Below are positions 58,901-64,000 of a stretch of 64,000 bases of DNA, piece after piece. This DNA is from Owenia fusiformis (Eukaryota > Annelida > Polychaeta > Sabellida > Oweniidae). The DNA is taken from contig CAIIXF020000009.1 of NCBI GenBank assembly GCA_903813345.2, forward strand, positions 2,978,001-3,042,000, in the 5' to 3' direction. The position numbers and the translations under genes were made by a program. The notes under the pieces are model-generated. The model had not been told where the DNA came from. It searched no databases and saw nothing but the letters and a program-made list of their open reading frames with translations. Each line of letters begins with the position of its first letter. Position 1 is the first letter of the stretch.

Positions 58901-60849
58901 CGCAATTGTTCAAATTGTAGACTCATCCTATATGCAAATAAGCATAACATGAAATTAACACTAGAGTTTCTACATATCTGTTGATGATATATAAGGGCAT
59001 CTATGTAGTTGAGAAATGGAGGATATCTTGAGTTCTATAATATAGCATTTTCTGAGATACTACAGATGTAGATATGAGATCAATTAGATAGCATCAAAGC
59101 AGTAAACTCATTTGTAGAATACCATGGCTTGTAGCTAATAACTCAGATGCTAGTAGGTAGTCACCAGTTTCACCATCAGGTGGCTCATTCAGGTCAGTCA
59201 GTATGGCGGGTAAATTAGAAAGTTCACTTTAACTTAAATATTAACAGTTTTAGAGGTTCAATTTTCATATCACCCTTTAATGTGTCTATACTAGTTATGC
59301 TAATTAGAATATGTCCAGTAAAAGAAAATATTACCAGTCCTGTCAAATACAAGAAAAGATATTTCACTTATTGTGATTTTATAACACCCCATGGGAAATC
59401 ATCCCGAACTAGAAATCTCATTTTCCCCAAAGAATTAAATGTTAAAAGTTGATAAACAACTTTCAAAACCACTTTTCTAGATGTACCTCTACATGTAGAT
59501 TTCAAATATGACATTGCTTTGACTGAATTCCGAATATTTAATGACCTAAATCAAGATTATTTCTACTAGGAATAGTTTTTATGGTTCCTTTATTTAAACA
59601 ATATTAAATAGTTTTTATGGTTCCTTTATTTAATATTGTTTAAATAAAGGAACCATAAAAACTATTTCTACTCGCATCTAGTCTTTGACTATTACTATTC
59701 AGTTTTTAGCTTTAATTTATCCTTCCTCTAAACTCAAACTACTGGCATTTGATAACCACAGTATTCTGATACCTTGAACAACTAACTGCATATCAGGTAC
59801 TTTATTCAATGAAGACATACGATCCTAGTTAATTATCTCAAACATGTAGTGTTACATTCTCGTGCCCTGTAGCCAGCTTTTGCCAAGGGGGTTCAGTTTT
59901 TAAAAATTCAAAGGACTTCAAAGCCCATGGTTAAAATTTGACAATGTAGACCCAAAATCCCTTGAAAAGTGCTCAAAATGCTAAAAAACTGCAAGGTCTT
60001 GGAAATAGTTTAGGTCCGAGGGTGTCTAACTGACCCCACCTGGCTACAAGCCTGCATTCTCGATATTAAGTTTTATACAGTAACTGTATTTATATTATGT
60101 TATACAAAAGGTTTGTGTACAGAGTTCCCTGAGTAAAAATGGAACAACAGTAGGGAAAAATCTGACAATGAGGACTTGGGTAATTATAATATCACTCAAT
60201 ATAATACATGTACAAAGGGGTTTGAGTTTGTGTACATGTAGACTGTACAGGGGTCATCCATCAAATATCAGCCAGGCGGGTAATATCAACAACCAATCTG
60301 TTTTTTAGAATTAACACTATATCTGATGTATTGAAAAGGTTGTGCTGTACGTGTACTTACTTTGCTAACTCCATCTTCATTTGCATCTACCCGCTTTTTT
60401 AGTTGCATACTTTGCCACATATCATTGACCGGCATTTGTCGATCACCAGATTGATTCCCATTGGACTGTTTCAATAATTGTTCAGTGTTTGGCAATTGAT
60501 TAAAATCATCAAGTGTTTTTTGGATTGTTGACACTTTGTCTTGCAGTTGGTGGTAGGGACTTTTTGAAAATCCAGGGAAAGACCCTTTGGCACTTGCGGA
60601 GTCAATGTCCTCTCCGATAGTACTTCCGATAGCACTATCTTCATCGATAGCATTAGTTCCATTTTTAGCTTTTTGGCTTTTTAAGAAATCTCTTTCGAAA
60701 TCAGTGATTTCAGCTTTAGCATCTGCAATGTCCAACTTTTTTATCACAGCATGCAAAAGACTGTGCAACACATTGAAGTTGACTGAGCCCACTTCTGGAG
60801 TCCCAAGGGCCAGGTTGACCATCTGGCCAAGACTCACAGTATTTGTCAT
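29156..60849 (-). CDS. QRICH2: QRICH2-like protein with DUF4795 domain (14 coding exons, about 978 aa)
   Basis: A multi-exon minus-strand gene assembled by hand from donor/acceptor sites and reading phase. Family hallmarks are the N-terminal MVNLALGTPEVGSVNFNVLH block in exon 1, a long coiled-coil middle (exons 2-9), then the DUF4795 domain: KADKEFVQ / KADKKHLDNKVNRNTFD, LDGKLDRLELDPLREWL, FNCISCDRKVE, RPYTTFELDQIRQHGR, CGGAHTLTYPNRR and GVDGHIYKGRI...RLP, ending in an Arg/Pro/Ser-rich tail. In mammals QRICH2 is needed for building the sperm flagellum; a ciliary/flagellar role here is inference from homology. Human QRICH2 has a large Gln-rich repeat region that is absent here, so this protein is shorter. 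A domain piece normally between the FELDQIRQH and CGG blocks was not found. The gene symbol is given for the family. Confidence 0.88.
29830..31230. repeat. 48-bp minisatellite, about 29 copies, in the last intron of the QRICH2-like gene
   Basis: The unit is 48 bp and contains TTGACATGTCATGTCACTAT and GTTAATGACTTTGCATAATG. Because 48 is divisible by three, long frames of a 16-residue repeat (TCHVTMLMTLHNVDNL) run through it on the + strand. Units differ by variants such as GTCGTGTC versus GTCATGTC and ACTATGTTA versus ATTATGCTA, and some variants recur in blocks (about 30720-31100), showing multi-unit duplication. The frames are by-products of the repeat; I do not call a protein. Confidence 0.95.
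31333..31591 (-). CDS. QRICH2: QRICH2-like exon 13 (end of DUF4795)
   Basis: 259 bases, phase 2 in and 0 out: LSGPNEVVDVYATKRACGGA, HTLTYPNRRTNKVQPSVGGF, ...ELDLQGVDGHIYKGRISARL, PTVHTAP. CGG.HTLTYP and (L/V)DGHIYKGR match the C-terminal part of DUF4795. Acceptor TTTCCAG, donor CCC|GTAAGT. Its phase is compatible with direct splicing from exon 12, or with a missing symmetric exon in between. Confidence 0.93.
32094..32190. mobile_element. MITE, CAGGCCC(G/A)TAGCCAGG family, short copy
   Basis: Ends CAGGCCCATAGCCAGGAT and CCCTGGCTACAGGCCTG are inverted copies. The interior keeps GGGGGTTCAC and TTTTTGGCC. Only 97 bp, so internally deleted. Confidence 0.75.
32938..33123. mobile_element. Small inverted-ended element, 186 bp
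   Basis: TTTACGGGGCATTCAAGAAG at the left and the inverted CTTTTTGAACATCCCGTAGA at the right match over about 25 bp with a few mismatches. End sequence style (TACGGG..TTCAA.AAGTA) resembles mariner-type MITEs. No coding capacity. Confidence 0.6.
33438..33546. mobile_element. Internal fragment of the CAGGCCCGTAGCCAGG MITE
   Basis: Shares GGTTCACA, AAGTGCTCAGAATGGTGAAA and TTTTTGGCCA with the copy at 37919-38122, but lacks both terminal repeats. Confidence 0.55.
35377..35758. mobile_element. Inverted-ended repeat without the insertion (empty-site relative of 46152-47343)
   Basis: Ends (GTCGCGGTTTAGAGAAC at left, GTTCTCCAAATCGAGAATAG at right) correspond to the ends of the 46152-47343 element in inverted orientation. 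Interior words AGCAGGGGTAAC, CAAATTAAAT and TTCAAAAGAAGACA occur twice, so the element itself is made of two similar halves. Confidence 0.7.
35930..36842. repeat. Repeat with GGCGGCCAT blocks and a GGAC tetranucleotide tract
   Basis: About 35940-36230 carries two near-identical 130-bp blocks (AAAGTGTCATAGGACAGTGT, CCATGCTTATAGTATTCACA). The right end has (GGAC)n followed by TATATCCCTCCGAACTTCGT and GGGATAATAA. The right part matches the insertion at about 46500-47290. Confidence 0.65.
37343..37866. mobile_element. Truncated mariner-like MITE with an internal 99-bp tandem duplication
   Basis: The left end CAGGGTGTCCTGAAAGTATG follows TA. The right part (about 37830-37866) is its inverted copy, lacking the last bases. 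Positions about 37386-37583 hold two copies of a 99-bp unit differing by one base; as 99 is a multiple of three a 67-codon frame spans both. Confidence 0.7.
37919..38122. mobile_element. MITE, CAGGCCCGTAGCCAGG family, copy with a 36-bp poly-G run
   Basis: Inverted ends CAGGCCCGTAGCCAGG / CCTGGCTACGAGCCTG. An uninterrupted run of G spans 37944-37979. The antisense polyproline frame created by this run is an artefact of the repeat. Confidence 0.8.
38325..38564 (-). CDS. Candidate terminal exon inside the QRICH2-like intron
   Basis: After a good acceptor (CTAATTTTTCAG) the minus strand reads 79 codons to a stop: FLCWLKMFPAIGAKMTGFKG..., LDLQLYETINKNESV..., KSTFLMKQHGEQTMPITVEY. The composition looks protein-like but no family is recognised and it does not match DUF4795. 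It might belong to a nested gene or an alternative 3' end. Confidence 0.22.
   Translation of the reverse strand, partial: DFLCWLKMFPAIGAKMTGFKGYWILTSTISSLDLQLYETINKNESVTLHHSPSPINVTVKSTFLMKQHGEQTMPITVEY
38735..39640. repeat. Interspersed repeat, copy 1 of 3
   Basis: Shares CCA(T/C)AAAAAGTGAAATATCT, TTTTCTTGT.TT.G.CAGAT and ACTGATGAA.ATTCAAGTT with 52130-52640 and, inverted, with 59130-59530. About 39487-39560 also resembles the 0.71-kb tandem unit at 24446-26579. Confidence 0.7.
40021..41150. mobile_element. 1.13-kb element with AAAGGCCCCAT inverted ends
   Basis: AAAGGCCCCATGTAAAGTTT at 40021 and the inverted AAACTTCATATGGGGCCTTT ending 41150 match with two mismatches. No transposase can be read inside. 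Non-autonomous DNA element; superfamily unknown. Confidence 0.7.
41246..41365 (-). CDS. Candidate exon-like segment, unrecognised
   Basis: Bounded by acceptor CTTTTTCAG and donor-like TAG|GTAAAC. The only open frame reads EMPCCKSRIGDQQQCLDQLT, QPKREIMIKMKASHGEH, with TAG as its last codon. It is not in a phase that fits exons 12 or 13 of the QRICH2-like gene. Could be a decayed or alternative exon. Confidence 0.15.
41494..41785. repeat. Tandem duplication, two units of about 150 bp
   Basis: ATATCAATATCACTGAGTAG, GATATTCTGAAAAAATTATA and AAACAACAGGCGATTTGGGT occur in order twice (second unit from about 41637) with a few substitutions. The preceding ATCTACGAGGTGAT word recurs at about 57106, so this belongs to an interspersed repeat. 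Confidence 0.75.
41858..42322. mobile_element. Foldback element, 465 bp
   Basis: The two halves are inverted copies over nearly their whole length: TAAGGTCTCGGG at the ends, then ACCAAACAGGAAATGAAAAA, ATGTGGATTTTAGA, AACAGAGTTCTGCTTT and the GACC(A/T)..GATC centre. No coding capacity. Confidence 0.75.
42670..43345. promoter_or_regulatory. Cluster of promoter-type motifs in the large intron
   Basis: A perfect NRF1-type palindrome TGCGCATGCGCA lies at about 42673-42684 and a USF/MITF-type GGTCACGTGAC at about 43312-43322, followed by TTTGGCGG (E2F-like) near 43340. Between them, at 42969, is a minus-strand donor-like TTTTAA|GTAAGT. These motifs are typical of animal promoters and may mark a nested minus-strand start. 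Inference from motifs only. Confidence 0.3.
44464..45521. mobile_element. Mariner-like element, 1058 bp, decayed
   Basis: Inverted ends CAGGGTGATCACTAAATTCT and its copy ending 45521 match over about 27 bp with two mismatches, flanked by TA on both sides. The interior has a transposase trace at 44797-44985 (QAPHTTLEELGFTQVITAPY, matching the APHT...APYSPDLN region before the last catalytic Asp) with frames broken on both sides. Confidence 0.85.
44797..44985 (+). pseudogene. Mariner-like transposase trace
   Basis: Carries PHTTLEELGFTQVITAPYSP, the typical spacer and YSP motif before the third catalytic Asp, which is lost here (PVNIH then stop). The segment preceding it is frameshifted. Not functional. 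Confidence 0.6.
45691..45855 (-). CDS. QRICH2: QRICH2-like exon 12 (DUF4795, CxxC motif)
   Basis: 165 bases, phase 2 in and 2 out: QLVQKFNCISCDRKVEMMPN, a short linker, then STRPYTTFELDQIRQHGR. The FNCISCDR CxxC motif and the RPYT.FELDQIRQH motif are family hallmarks. Acceptor TATTTCAG, donor AGGAG|GTATTT. Confidence 0.93.
46152..47343. mobile_element. Inverted-ended repeat carrying a nested insertion
   Basis: CAAAGGACGATTCTCGGTTT at the left and its inverted copy at the right end (about 47318-47343). Comparison with 35377-35758 shows an insertion of about 0.79 kb at about 46500-47290. Outside the insertion the element is again two similar halves. Confidence 0.75.
46500..47290. mobile_element. 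Nested insertion with a GGAC/GACT tract
   Basis: Starts near ATAACGGCAACTCCGCGG and ends near CGAACTTCGTTCGTTGGGAT. A (GACGGACG)-type tract lies at about 47190-47250. The end sequence recurs at about 36790-36842. The left has the word ATCCCAACGAAC, inverted at the right as GTTCGTTGGGAT, so it has short inverted ends. Confidence 0.65.
47489..47664 (-). CDS. QRICH2: QRICH2-like exon 11 (DUF4795)
   Basis: 176 bases, phase 0 in and 2 out: EGWKEALGQLQNDLDGKLDR, LELDPLREWLESRLKALAGK, ...DAEDEAAGLRK. The W..L..L...LD.KLDRLELDP...WLE pattern is diagnostic. Acceptor ATTTAG, donor AA|GTAAGT. Confidence 0.94.
47959..48069 (-). CDS. QRICH2: QRICH2-like exon 10 (DUF4795)
   Basis: 37 codons, phase 0-0: KADKKHLDNKVNRNTFDSTC then NDINRMINEILEKLNGN. 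The KADK..L..KV.R..FD signature is the most conserved piece of the domain. Acceptor GTTTTAG, donor AAC|GTAAGT. Confidence 0.94.
48526..48723 (-). CDS. QRICH2: QRICH2-like exon 9 (start of DUF4795 region)
   Basis: 66 codons, phase 0-0: DSDAISRAQEAILNLQAEIE..., ...NRRKDIQNLYSTTSRLDEVK, ADKEFVQQEVEP. Acceptor ACTTATAG, donor CCA|GTGAGT. The L-x-x-(E/D)-x-K-ADKE-(F/Y)-V block is characteristic of DUF4795 proteins. Confidence 0.92.
49197..49838 (-). CDS. QRICH2: QRICH2-like exon 8 (largest coiled-coil exon)
   Basis: 214 codons in phase 0 from acceptor TTTCATCAG: LNGIDQAFADLEELKETVKN..., a spacer with WSFMNDDSDDAMRTPTPGNK, then a second coiled coil (FEKINERQQKVENTLNREIE..., KMRHKTEQLEKDFQEIVDRL) and QNSGVQTSEA. 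The end is placed at GCG|GTCAGT because it is the only phase-0 donor before the in-frame stop at 49137-49139; that donor is not ideal. If exon 7 truly ends in phase 1, an acceptor at CAAG|CTTTTGCC (exon edge 49819) would keep the frame. Confidence 0.82.
50398..50582. mobile_element. Short pogo/Tigger-style MITE
   Basis: The left end TACTGTAAACCTCCTTAAGT and the right GTTAACGGGTTTTACTGTA are approximate inverted copies, with AACACC/GGTGTT words just inside both ends. The CAGTA(G/A)AACC ending recurs at 56284-56690 and about 57366. Confidence 0.55.
50628..50732 (-). CDS. QRICH2: QRICH2-like exon 7 (phase problem at its 3' end)
   Basis: Joined to exon 6 in phase 1 it reads INMFHELLGLPDDLLNQLKQ and FKDELDKLNKSKRK and ends AAAAG|GTGAGT in phase 1. 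An alternative acceptor at 50705 would shorten it by 9 codons in the same frame. The next exon's best acceptor is in phase 0, so the junction does not close. Dropping one T of the TTTT run at 50640-50643 would give DKLNKAREK and restore phase, suggesting a sequence indel; otherwise a weaker acceptor is used in exon 8. Confidence 0.75.
51214..51271 (-). CDS. QRICH2: QRICH2-like exon 6
   Basis: 58 bases, phase 0 in and phase 1 out: DQLKNKLDREELNEAMKSL plus one base. Acceptor TTTCAG, donor CTAA|GTAAGT. Confidence 0.82.
51511..51648 (-). CDS. QRICH2: QRICH2-like exon 5
   Basis: 46 codons, phase 0-0: VSRPVSARPLSAQSVGPSEE then a coiled coil LAKILEKIGKLTDKHDILEE. Acceptor TTTTTCCAG, donor GAG|GTATAT. 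Confidence 0.85.
52130..52640. repeat. Interspersed repeat, copy 2 of 3
   Basis: Same family as 38735-39640. Includes CCACAAAAAGTGAAATATCT, AACTGATGAATATTCAAGTT and ACCTGGTGGCGAAACTGGTA. Lies in the intron between exons 4 and 5. Confidence 0.75.
52690..52850. mobile_element. MITE, TAGCCAGGGGG family, diverged copy
   Basis: CAGGCGTAGCCAGGGG at the left and the inverted GCTGGCTACGCCCCTG at the right, with G- and C-runs inside. Diverged from the CAGGCCCGTAGCCAGG copies. Confidence 0.65.
52860..54599. other. Intron sequence without recognised features
   Basis: AT-rich intron between exons 5 and 4. No element ends, exons or RNA genes are recognised in this part. Confidence 0.35.
54600..54764 (-). 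CDS. QRICH2: QRICH2-like exon 4
   Basis: 55 codons, phase 0-0: NQLNDKFSLFPDPKEF..., ...WPGLEDALKGLRTD..., ...EMAQQTEVVKT. Acceptor TTTACAG, donor ACA|GTAAGT. Less helical than its neighbours; carries a Trp-Pro-Gly turn. Confidence 0.87.
55222..55284 (-). CDS. QRICH2: QRICH2-like exon 3
   Basis: 21 codons, phase 0-0: LNLDELEEKLNKKLKELEDL. Acceptor TTTGCAG, donor ACA|GTAAGT. Coiled coil. Confidence 0.85.
55335..56860. repeat. Intron with two diverged interspersed repeats and a MITE
   Basis: About 55340-55545 and 56720-56860 share ATGTC(A/G)(C)CACC, CATCTGTAACA, AACAAATG.CAGGT(A/G)GT and ATTA(A/T)TGCC with each other and with about 2055-2160. Between them, 56284-56690 is a pogo/Tigger-style element. 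Confidence 0.6.
56284..56690. mobile_element. Pogo/Tigger-style MITE
   Basis: The left GTAGAACCTGTATATCTGAG and the right TTAGACAGGTTTTACTGTA form imperfect inverted ends. Internally CTGAACAC/GTGCAC words repeat in inverted order. No transposase; assignment rests on end style. Confidence 0.55.
56882..56965 (-). CDS. QRICH2: QRICH2-like exon 2
   Basis: 28 codons, phase 0-0: LMQMMDDMMKEMEKL..., ending RLGN. Acceptor TTTCAG, donor AAT|GTGAGT. Heptad pattern typical of a coiled coil. Confidence 0.85.
57240..57780. repeat. Degenerate 36-42-bp tandem repeat split by a MITE fragment
   Basis: The phrase ATTGGTTGTTTGACATTTA recurs about ten times with spacing of roughly 36-42 bp, interrupted at about 57364-57500 by a segment beginning CAGTAGAAACTGCAAAG that resembles the pogo-style MITE ends. 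Apparent open frames across it are repeat-derived. Confidence 0.7.
57781..58537. other. Intron sequence without recognised features
   Basis: AT-rich part of the intron between exons 1 and 2. Nothing supportable seen. Confidence 0.35.
58538..58681 (+). CDS. Small ORF of 47 residues, unrecognised
   Basis: ATG to TAA on the strand opposite the host gene: MDFSLEKKIIAIANELNVAI, KCVNSEIGENGW, VNDMVKFIKELEIPR. Amphipathic, well-balanced composition unlike the surrounding AT-rich sequence and with a stop upstream. It might be a processed or exonic fragment of a helical protein. No family assigned. Confidence 0.25.
   Translation: MDFSLEKKIIAIANELNVAIKCVNSEIGENGWVNDMVKFIKELEIPR
59130..59530. repeat. 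Interspersed repeat, copy 3 of 3 (inverted)
   Basis: Reverse complement of the family at 38735-39640 and 52130-52640: GAAAAGATATTTCACTTATT, AACTGTTAATA..., CCAGTTTCACCATCAGGTGG. Lies in intron 1. Confidence 0.75.
59571..59666. repeat. Perfect inverted repeat, 39-nt arms, 18-nt spacer
   Basis: Arms 59571-59609 and 59628-59666 are exact reverse complements. The spacer (59610-59627) repeats part of the left arm (AGTTTTTATGGTTCCTTT). The word ATTTCTACT lies just outside both ends. Confidence 0.95.
59863..60054. mobile_element. MITE, TAGCCAG family, diverged copy
   Basis: TGTAGCCAGCTTTTGCCAAG at the left and CCTGGCTACAAGCC at the right, with GGGGGTTCAGTTTT and AAAGTGCTCAAAATG inside. Diverged ends, so an older copy. 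Confidence 0.65.
60361..60849 (-). CDS. QRICH2: QRICH2-like exon 1 (start codon exon)
   Basis: 163 codons from ATG 60847-60849, the first ATG after an in-frame stop near 60892. The exon begins MTNTVSLGQMVNLALG and ends SK at donor AAA|GTAAGT, phase 0. The block ALGTPEVGSVNFNVLHSLLH, followed by an amphipathic KKLDIADAKAEI segment, is the conserved N-terminal region of the family. The rest is Ser/Asp-rich with a DKVSTIQKTLDDFNQL coiled-coil piece. If translation used a non-ATG codon upstream it could gain 12 residues, which I consider unlikely. Confidence 0.88.
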
Positions 60850-61319
60850 CTTTTTGGTTGATCCTCGGTCACTTTTTGAGCGCAATAGACGCTATTTTAC
60901 TTCATGTTTGTAAATATTTCCGAAAAAGTGAACTTTTCACAAATTTTCCCGTACTGTTATTGTCGGACTATTTTATCATTTTCATATTGATGCGCAGTTG
61001 TCAAGAATCACTTTATTTTCAAAAACAACGGGTATCAGTCATCACAGCTGTAATAAAGCGTTCAATTGTTCTGTGAATTATTTGTATTAACTGTTCTTAT
61101 ACATTTTCCTAGTCTTTATTCATGAATATCACAACAAATGTATTAGAATTTTTTACAGCGACCAAATAACAATCATAGCAACACCTTCAATTGTGGAGAG
61201 CTAATACACTAAACGAAATTATCGCACTCTGATAGATCCCCGGGAAGTGTACTGATTGACTTGTTGATTTTTGTTGTATAATATGTGATGAGTGAAATAA
61301 TACTAATCCGCTATAATTG
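60850..61319. promoter_or_regulatory. 5' flank of the QRICH2-like gene
   Basis: The region upstream (higher coordinates) of the ATG. In-frame stops upstream of the ATG define the 5' end of the coding sequence. No clear TATA box or initiator could be fixed, and an untranslated upstream exon is possible. Confidence 0.3.
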
Positions 61320-61456
61320 CATTGGCGGATCCAAGGGGGGGGGGGCAAATTATCAAAAATGGGCCTTAAATTTTCAATATTTGGACCCAATTTTGGTTTT
61401 AGGGGTCCAACATTTTTTGCAGTCACCCCCCTTGTTAGCTTCTGGATCCGCCAGTG
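61320..61456. mobile_element. MITE with CAYTGGCGGATCCA ends
   Basis: CATTGGCGGATCCAAGGGGG at the left and the inverted TCTGGATCCGCCAGTG at the right. G-rich/C-rich subterminal runs resemble the TAGCCAGG family but the terminal words differ, so a separate family. Confidence 0.75.
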
Positions 61457-64000
61457 TAGGCTTATTGTACCGACTATATCGATTGTCTTCAATTGTAAAA
61501 TGTGATATTGAATTTGCTACCTGTATAGGGGTATTATTTATTAACAATTTTTGATGGCAATATCTTCGCGGCAGAGTTTTAATGTCCACCTGTCCGCTCA
61601 TATTTCCAGCAGTGCTGATTATCTTCATAGGTTCTCTGTTTTTCTTTCTGTAACTTCACTGTGAACTTATTTCATATAACTGCACTGTATTACAAAGATA
61701 ACCAACAACCCACCCAAGGTCATTCGTTGAATGGTTGTTAAGATGACAACTTGACTCTACATTGAAATTGATGCATTGCCAACAGTTGAAGTTGAAATTG
61801 ACCCTTGCAAAAATGTTCATTGAAAATAATGTTCTTTTAGTGATTAAGTATCTTTCAGATGGTTTCGTGGAAAATATTTTGCAATTTGTGAAAATGATTT
61901 AGGCCTAGGCCCAAGACTCGATGCATTGTGGCTGACTCATTCCAGCCAGGTGTTCACACTCGAAGCTGCACATCCGTCATCGTGAAAACGTTGAAATAAT
62001 ACCTTTTGAGGAATGATTCAGCCCCCACTGTACAAGTACAAAGAGGAATTAAAGGTGACATCACTATACGTAAGATGTTAATAACTAATATGTGAGGCTT
62101 ACCGAATTGGTTTCGAACGTACCGCTATGACTTGAAATAAAAATGTTTATCTAACATTTAAGAATGTCATATTTTTTATTTACCAAAACAGAGTTCTTTC
62201 AAATAAACGCTCTGTGCGAACGCCCATTAGGCCTATCATGGGCTCTACCACTCCACTAAGTTACACATTTTTAAGAGAACCTGTACGCGAGGGTGTAATA
62301 TTTCAACCCCCAGGATTACTGTACCGCTCTCAATTCACTTTTCAGGGGACCTAATAACAATTATTTTCCGTTTACTTTTACTCAATCAGACAAGTAAACA
62401 TAACAAATATGAGAACTTATACATAGAGGACCATAGGCTAATTCTACACGTTCACGTGTAGAATTTAAAACTTAAACTTAACCCTCCCTTACTGAGAATT
62501 AGGGGGATCCAGGGACATGCCCCATGGAAAAAGGTAGGATTTTTGGAGTTATTTGGCGCGTTCAAATAAGCAAGCACACGGGCCTTTAAAAAGGAAATGT
62601 TTCTTTTTTACACACCCAAATAAAATCCCATGGACCTATTGGGCAGAACCTCCGATGAAGATCTTATTTCAAAATGTTTTGTCTAAGAATATTATTTTAG
62701 GAGATTAAATGCAGATTTAAACATCTTCTTGAATTTTGGGAGAATGATCTGAAAATTACTTGTAAAATCGGTACTAAGAATGAGTAGTTAAATAGACTGA
62801 AGAAACCTTCTAAATAAACGTTGTCATATTTTATTTTTGTTTAGCTTGCAGCAGAAATATCAATTTTCAACACAGGGTTAGCCTATAAATGATGGTTGAT
62901 TGATGTTCAGATATTGAGACGTAGAAAAAATTAATTAATTCTGTAAGGGGAGGGGTAAATGACAACTCGGTAAATTACAATTACATTTGTGAGGAATATT
63001 GATTTTTTGAAAACTTGAGTTAAAAAAAAAAAAATTGAAATTCGATTTCACAGGAGAAGGGTGGGTGGGGGCTAAATTAAAACGAAAGAATGGGTATTGA
63101 TATGGTGAACTTTTTGAACACACGTTTCTCTTAAACCAGTCATCAAAAAATTCTGAAGATTTTACACATCGTCAATTTAATGGTCATCTATTATACCTTT
63201 CTCTATACTGTTTTAGAAAACATATCAGCCACTTCTTTCTTGGTATCATACGTTCGGAATGAAATGAAACATCTATCTGAACCTCATTGGAACAAAATAA
63301 CATACACAATACGTGTTTAGGTCTCTCAATGTTGTAATTGTACAAAGGAAACGTTGGTTGATTTAAAAAAGTATCAACCAAAATTTCCTTTGTACAACTT
63401 TAATATTGAGAGGTCTAAGACAATGTTGTAAATGCTTTGTTGCTCCAACAAGCTTCGGAAAAATATTTTATTTCATTCTCAAGAATTGGTAAAAATGAAT
63501 GGGCCAACAAAAAACAATTGCACAAAAAAAACAAAAAAAATGTTAACAAAAACAGTTATATGAAATATATAAATAATCTTCCCATTAAATTTTAGTCAAT
63601 CAGCCAAAATTACATAAAGGAGCTTGTTTTTTTACAGAATGTTTTTAATAATTGGTTTAAGAAAAAAACATTAATGGATTCAGTCCATCATATCGATACC
63701 AATCCTTTACTTTGTTTGACAACACTGTACTATCCCTTAGTCTAACACCCTGTTTAGTGTTTTACATGTTTTACTGACACAAGATATCAATATTTGTATA
63801 TTTACAATTATATTTTATAGACAGTTATTTGTACATAAATTATAGTAGACAACTATACACTGTAAAAATATGCCTTTCATGTGTACATTGTATCACAATC
63901 AATACTGAATGCATATAGCACTAAAATACTTATCAACACATGATTAAGACTAAAAATAAAGCCTTGAGTTATTCACACTAATCATAATCTGCACTCCACA
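61457..64000. other. Gene-free stretch with two hairpins
   Basis: About 61860-61960 is a diverged copy of 7980-8070. A 12-bp-arm hairpin lies at 62440-62465 (ATTCTACACGTTCACGTG..). A longer imperfect hairpin lies at 63318-63417. No exon is supported. Confidence 0.45.
63318..63417. repeat. Imperfect hairpin, about 45-nt arms
   Basis: Arms 63318-63362 and 63373-63417 pair at roughly four positions in five, sharing TTGTACAAAGGAAA and TCTCAAT, with a 10-nt loop. Could be a MITE core or a foldback transcript. Confidence 0.7.

Noticed and set aside
1-64000. CRISPR arrays, operons, bacterial promoters and tRNA genes
   Set aside because: No spaced identical short repeats with unique spacers, no tRNA B-box context and clear intron-containing genes; the window is eukaryotic.

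Overview
This is a stretch of animal nuclear genome, most likely from a non-vertebrate (probably marine) metazoan. It is AT-rich, has short coding exons bounded by GT..AG splice sites and separated by kilobase introns, and is crowded with decayed DNA transposons and MITEs. I see no bacterial features, no CRISPR array, no rRNA and no tRNA. The phylum cannot be decided from the sequence alone.

Two genes are well supported. (1) A single-exon rhodopsin-like (class A) GPCR lies on the + strand at 20044-21318. (2) A minus-strand multi-exon gene spans 29156-60849. I read 14 coding exons by hand from splice sites and phase; together they encode about 978 aa. The coiled-coil centre, the KADK..LDRLELDP block, the NCISCDR / RPYTTFELDQIRQH block, the CGGAHTLTYP motif and the GVDGHIYKGR motif mark it as a QRICH2-like protein with a DUF4795 domain, a sperm-flagellum family in mammals. 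One symmetric (phase 2-2) piece of the domain is not found in the 14.1-kb intron 45690-31592, and one exon junction (exon 7/8) has a one-base phase problem.

Layout. 1-9.2 kb: repeats, including a mariner-type element with about 215-bp inverted ends (2280-3366) and a foldback element (5194-5954). 9.3-9.7 kb: weak candidate exons. 9608-20046: a tandem duplication of about 2.2 kb whose right edge is exactly the GPCR start codon. Copy A (9608-17818) is split by a 5994-bp DNA transposon (11408-17401); copy B (17861-20046) is the uninterrupted promoter region of the GPCR and preserves the empty insertion site. The transposon has 14-bp TIRs, a CAT target duplication, kilobase-long inverted arrays of about 360-bp repeats, a fragment resembling an XPG-I nuclease region (pointing to the Academ superfamily) and its own nested 939-bp MITE. 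21.3-29 kb: a mariner-like relic (22165-23084), three near-identical 0.71-kb tandem repeats (24446-26579) and gene-free sequence downstream of the QRICH2-like gene. 29.2-60.8 kb: the QRICH2-like gene. Its last intron holds a 48-bp minisatellite of about 29 copies, and its other introns hold several MITE families, nested insertions and a cluster of promoter-like motifs (42.67-43.35 kb). 60.9-64 kb: 5' flank, a MITE and two hairpins.

The two main genes show no functional link. The most interesting structures are the dated transposon insertion (filled versus empty site within one window) and the duplication that carries a complete GPCR upstream region up to, but not beyond, its ATG.
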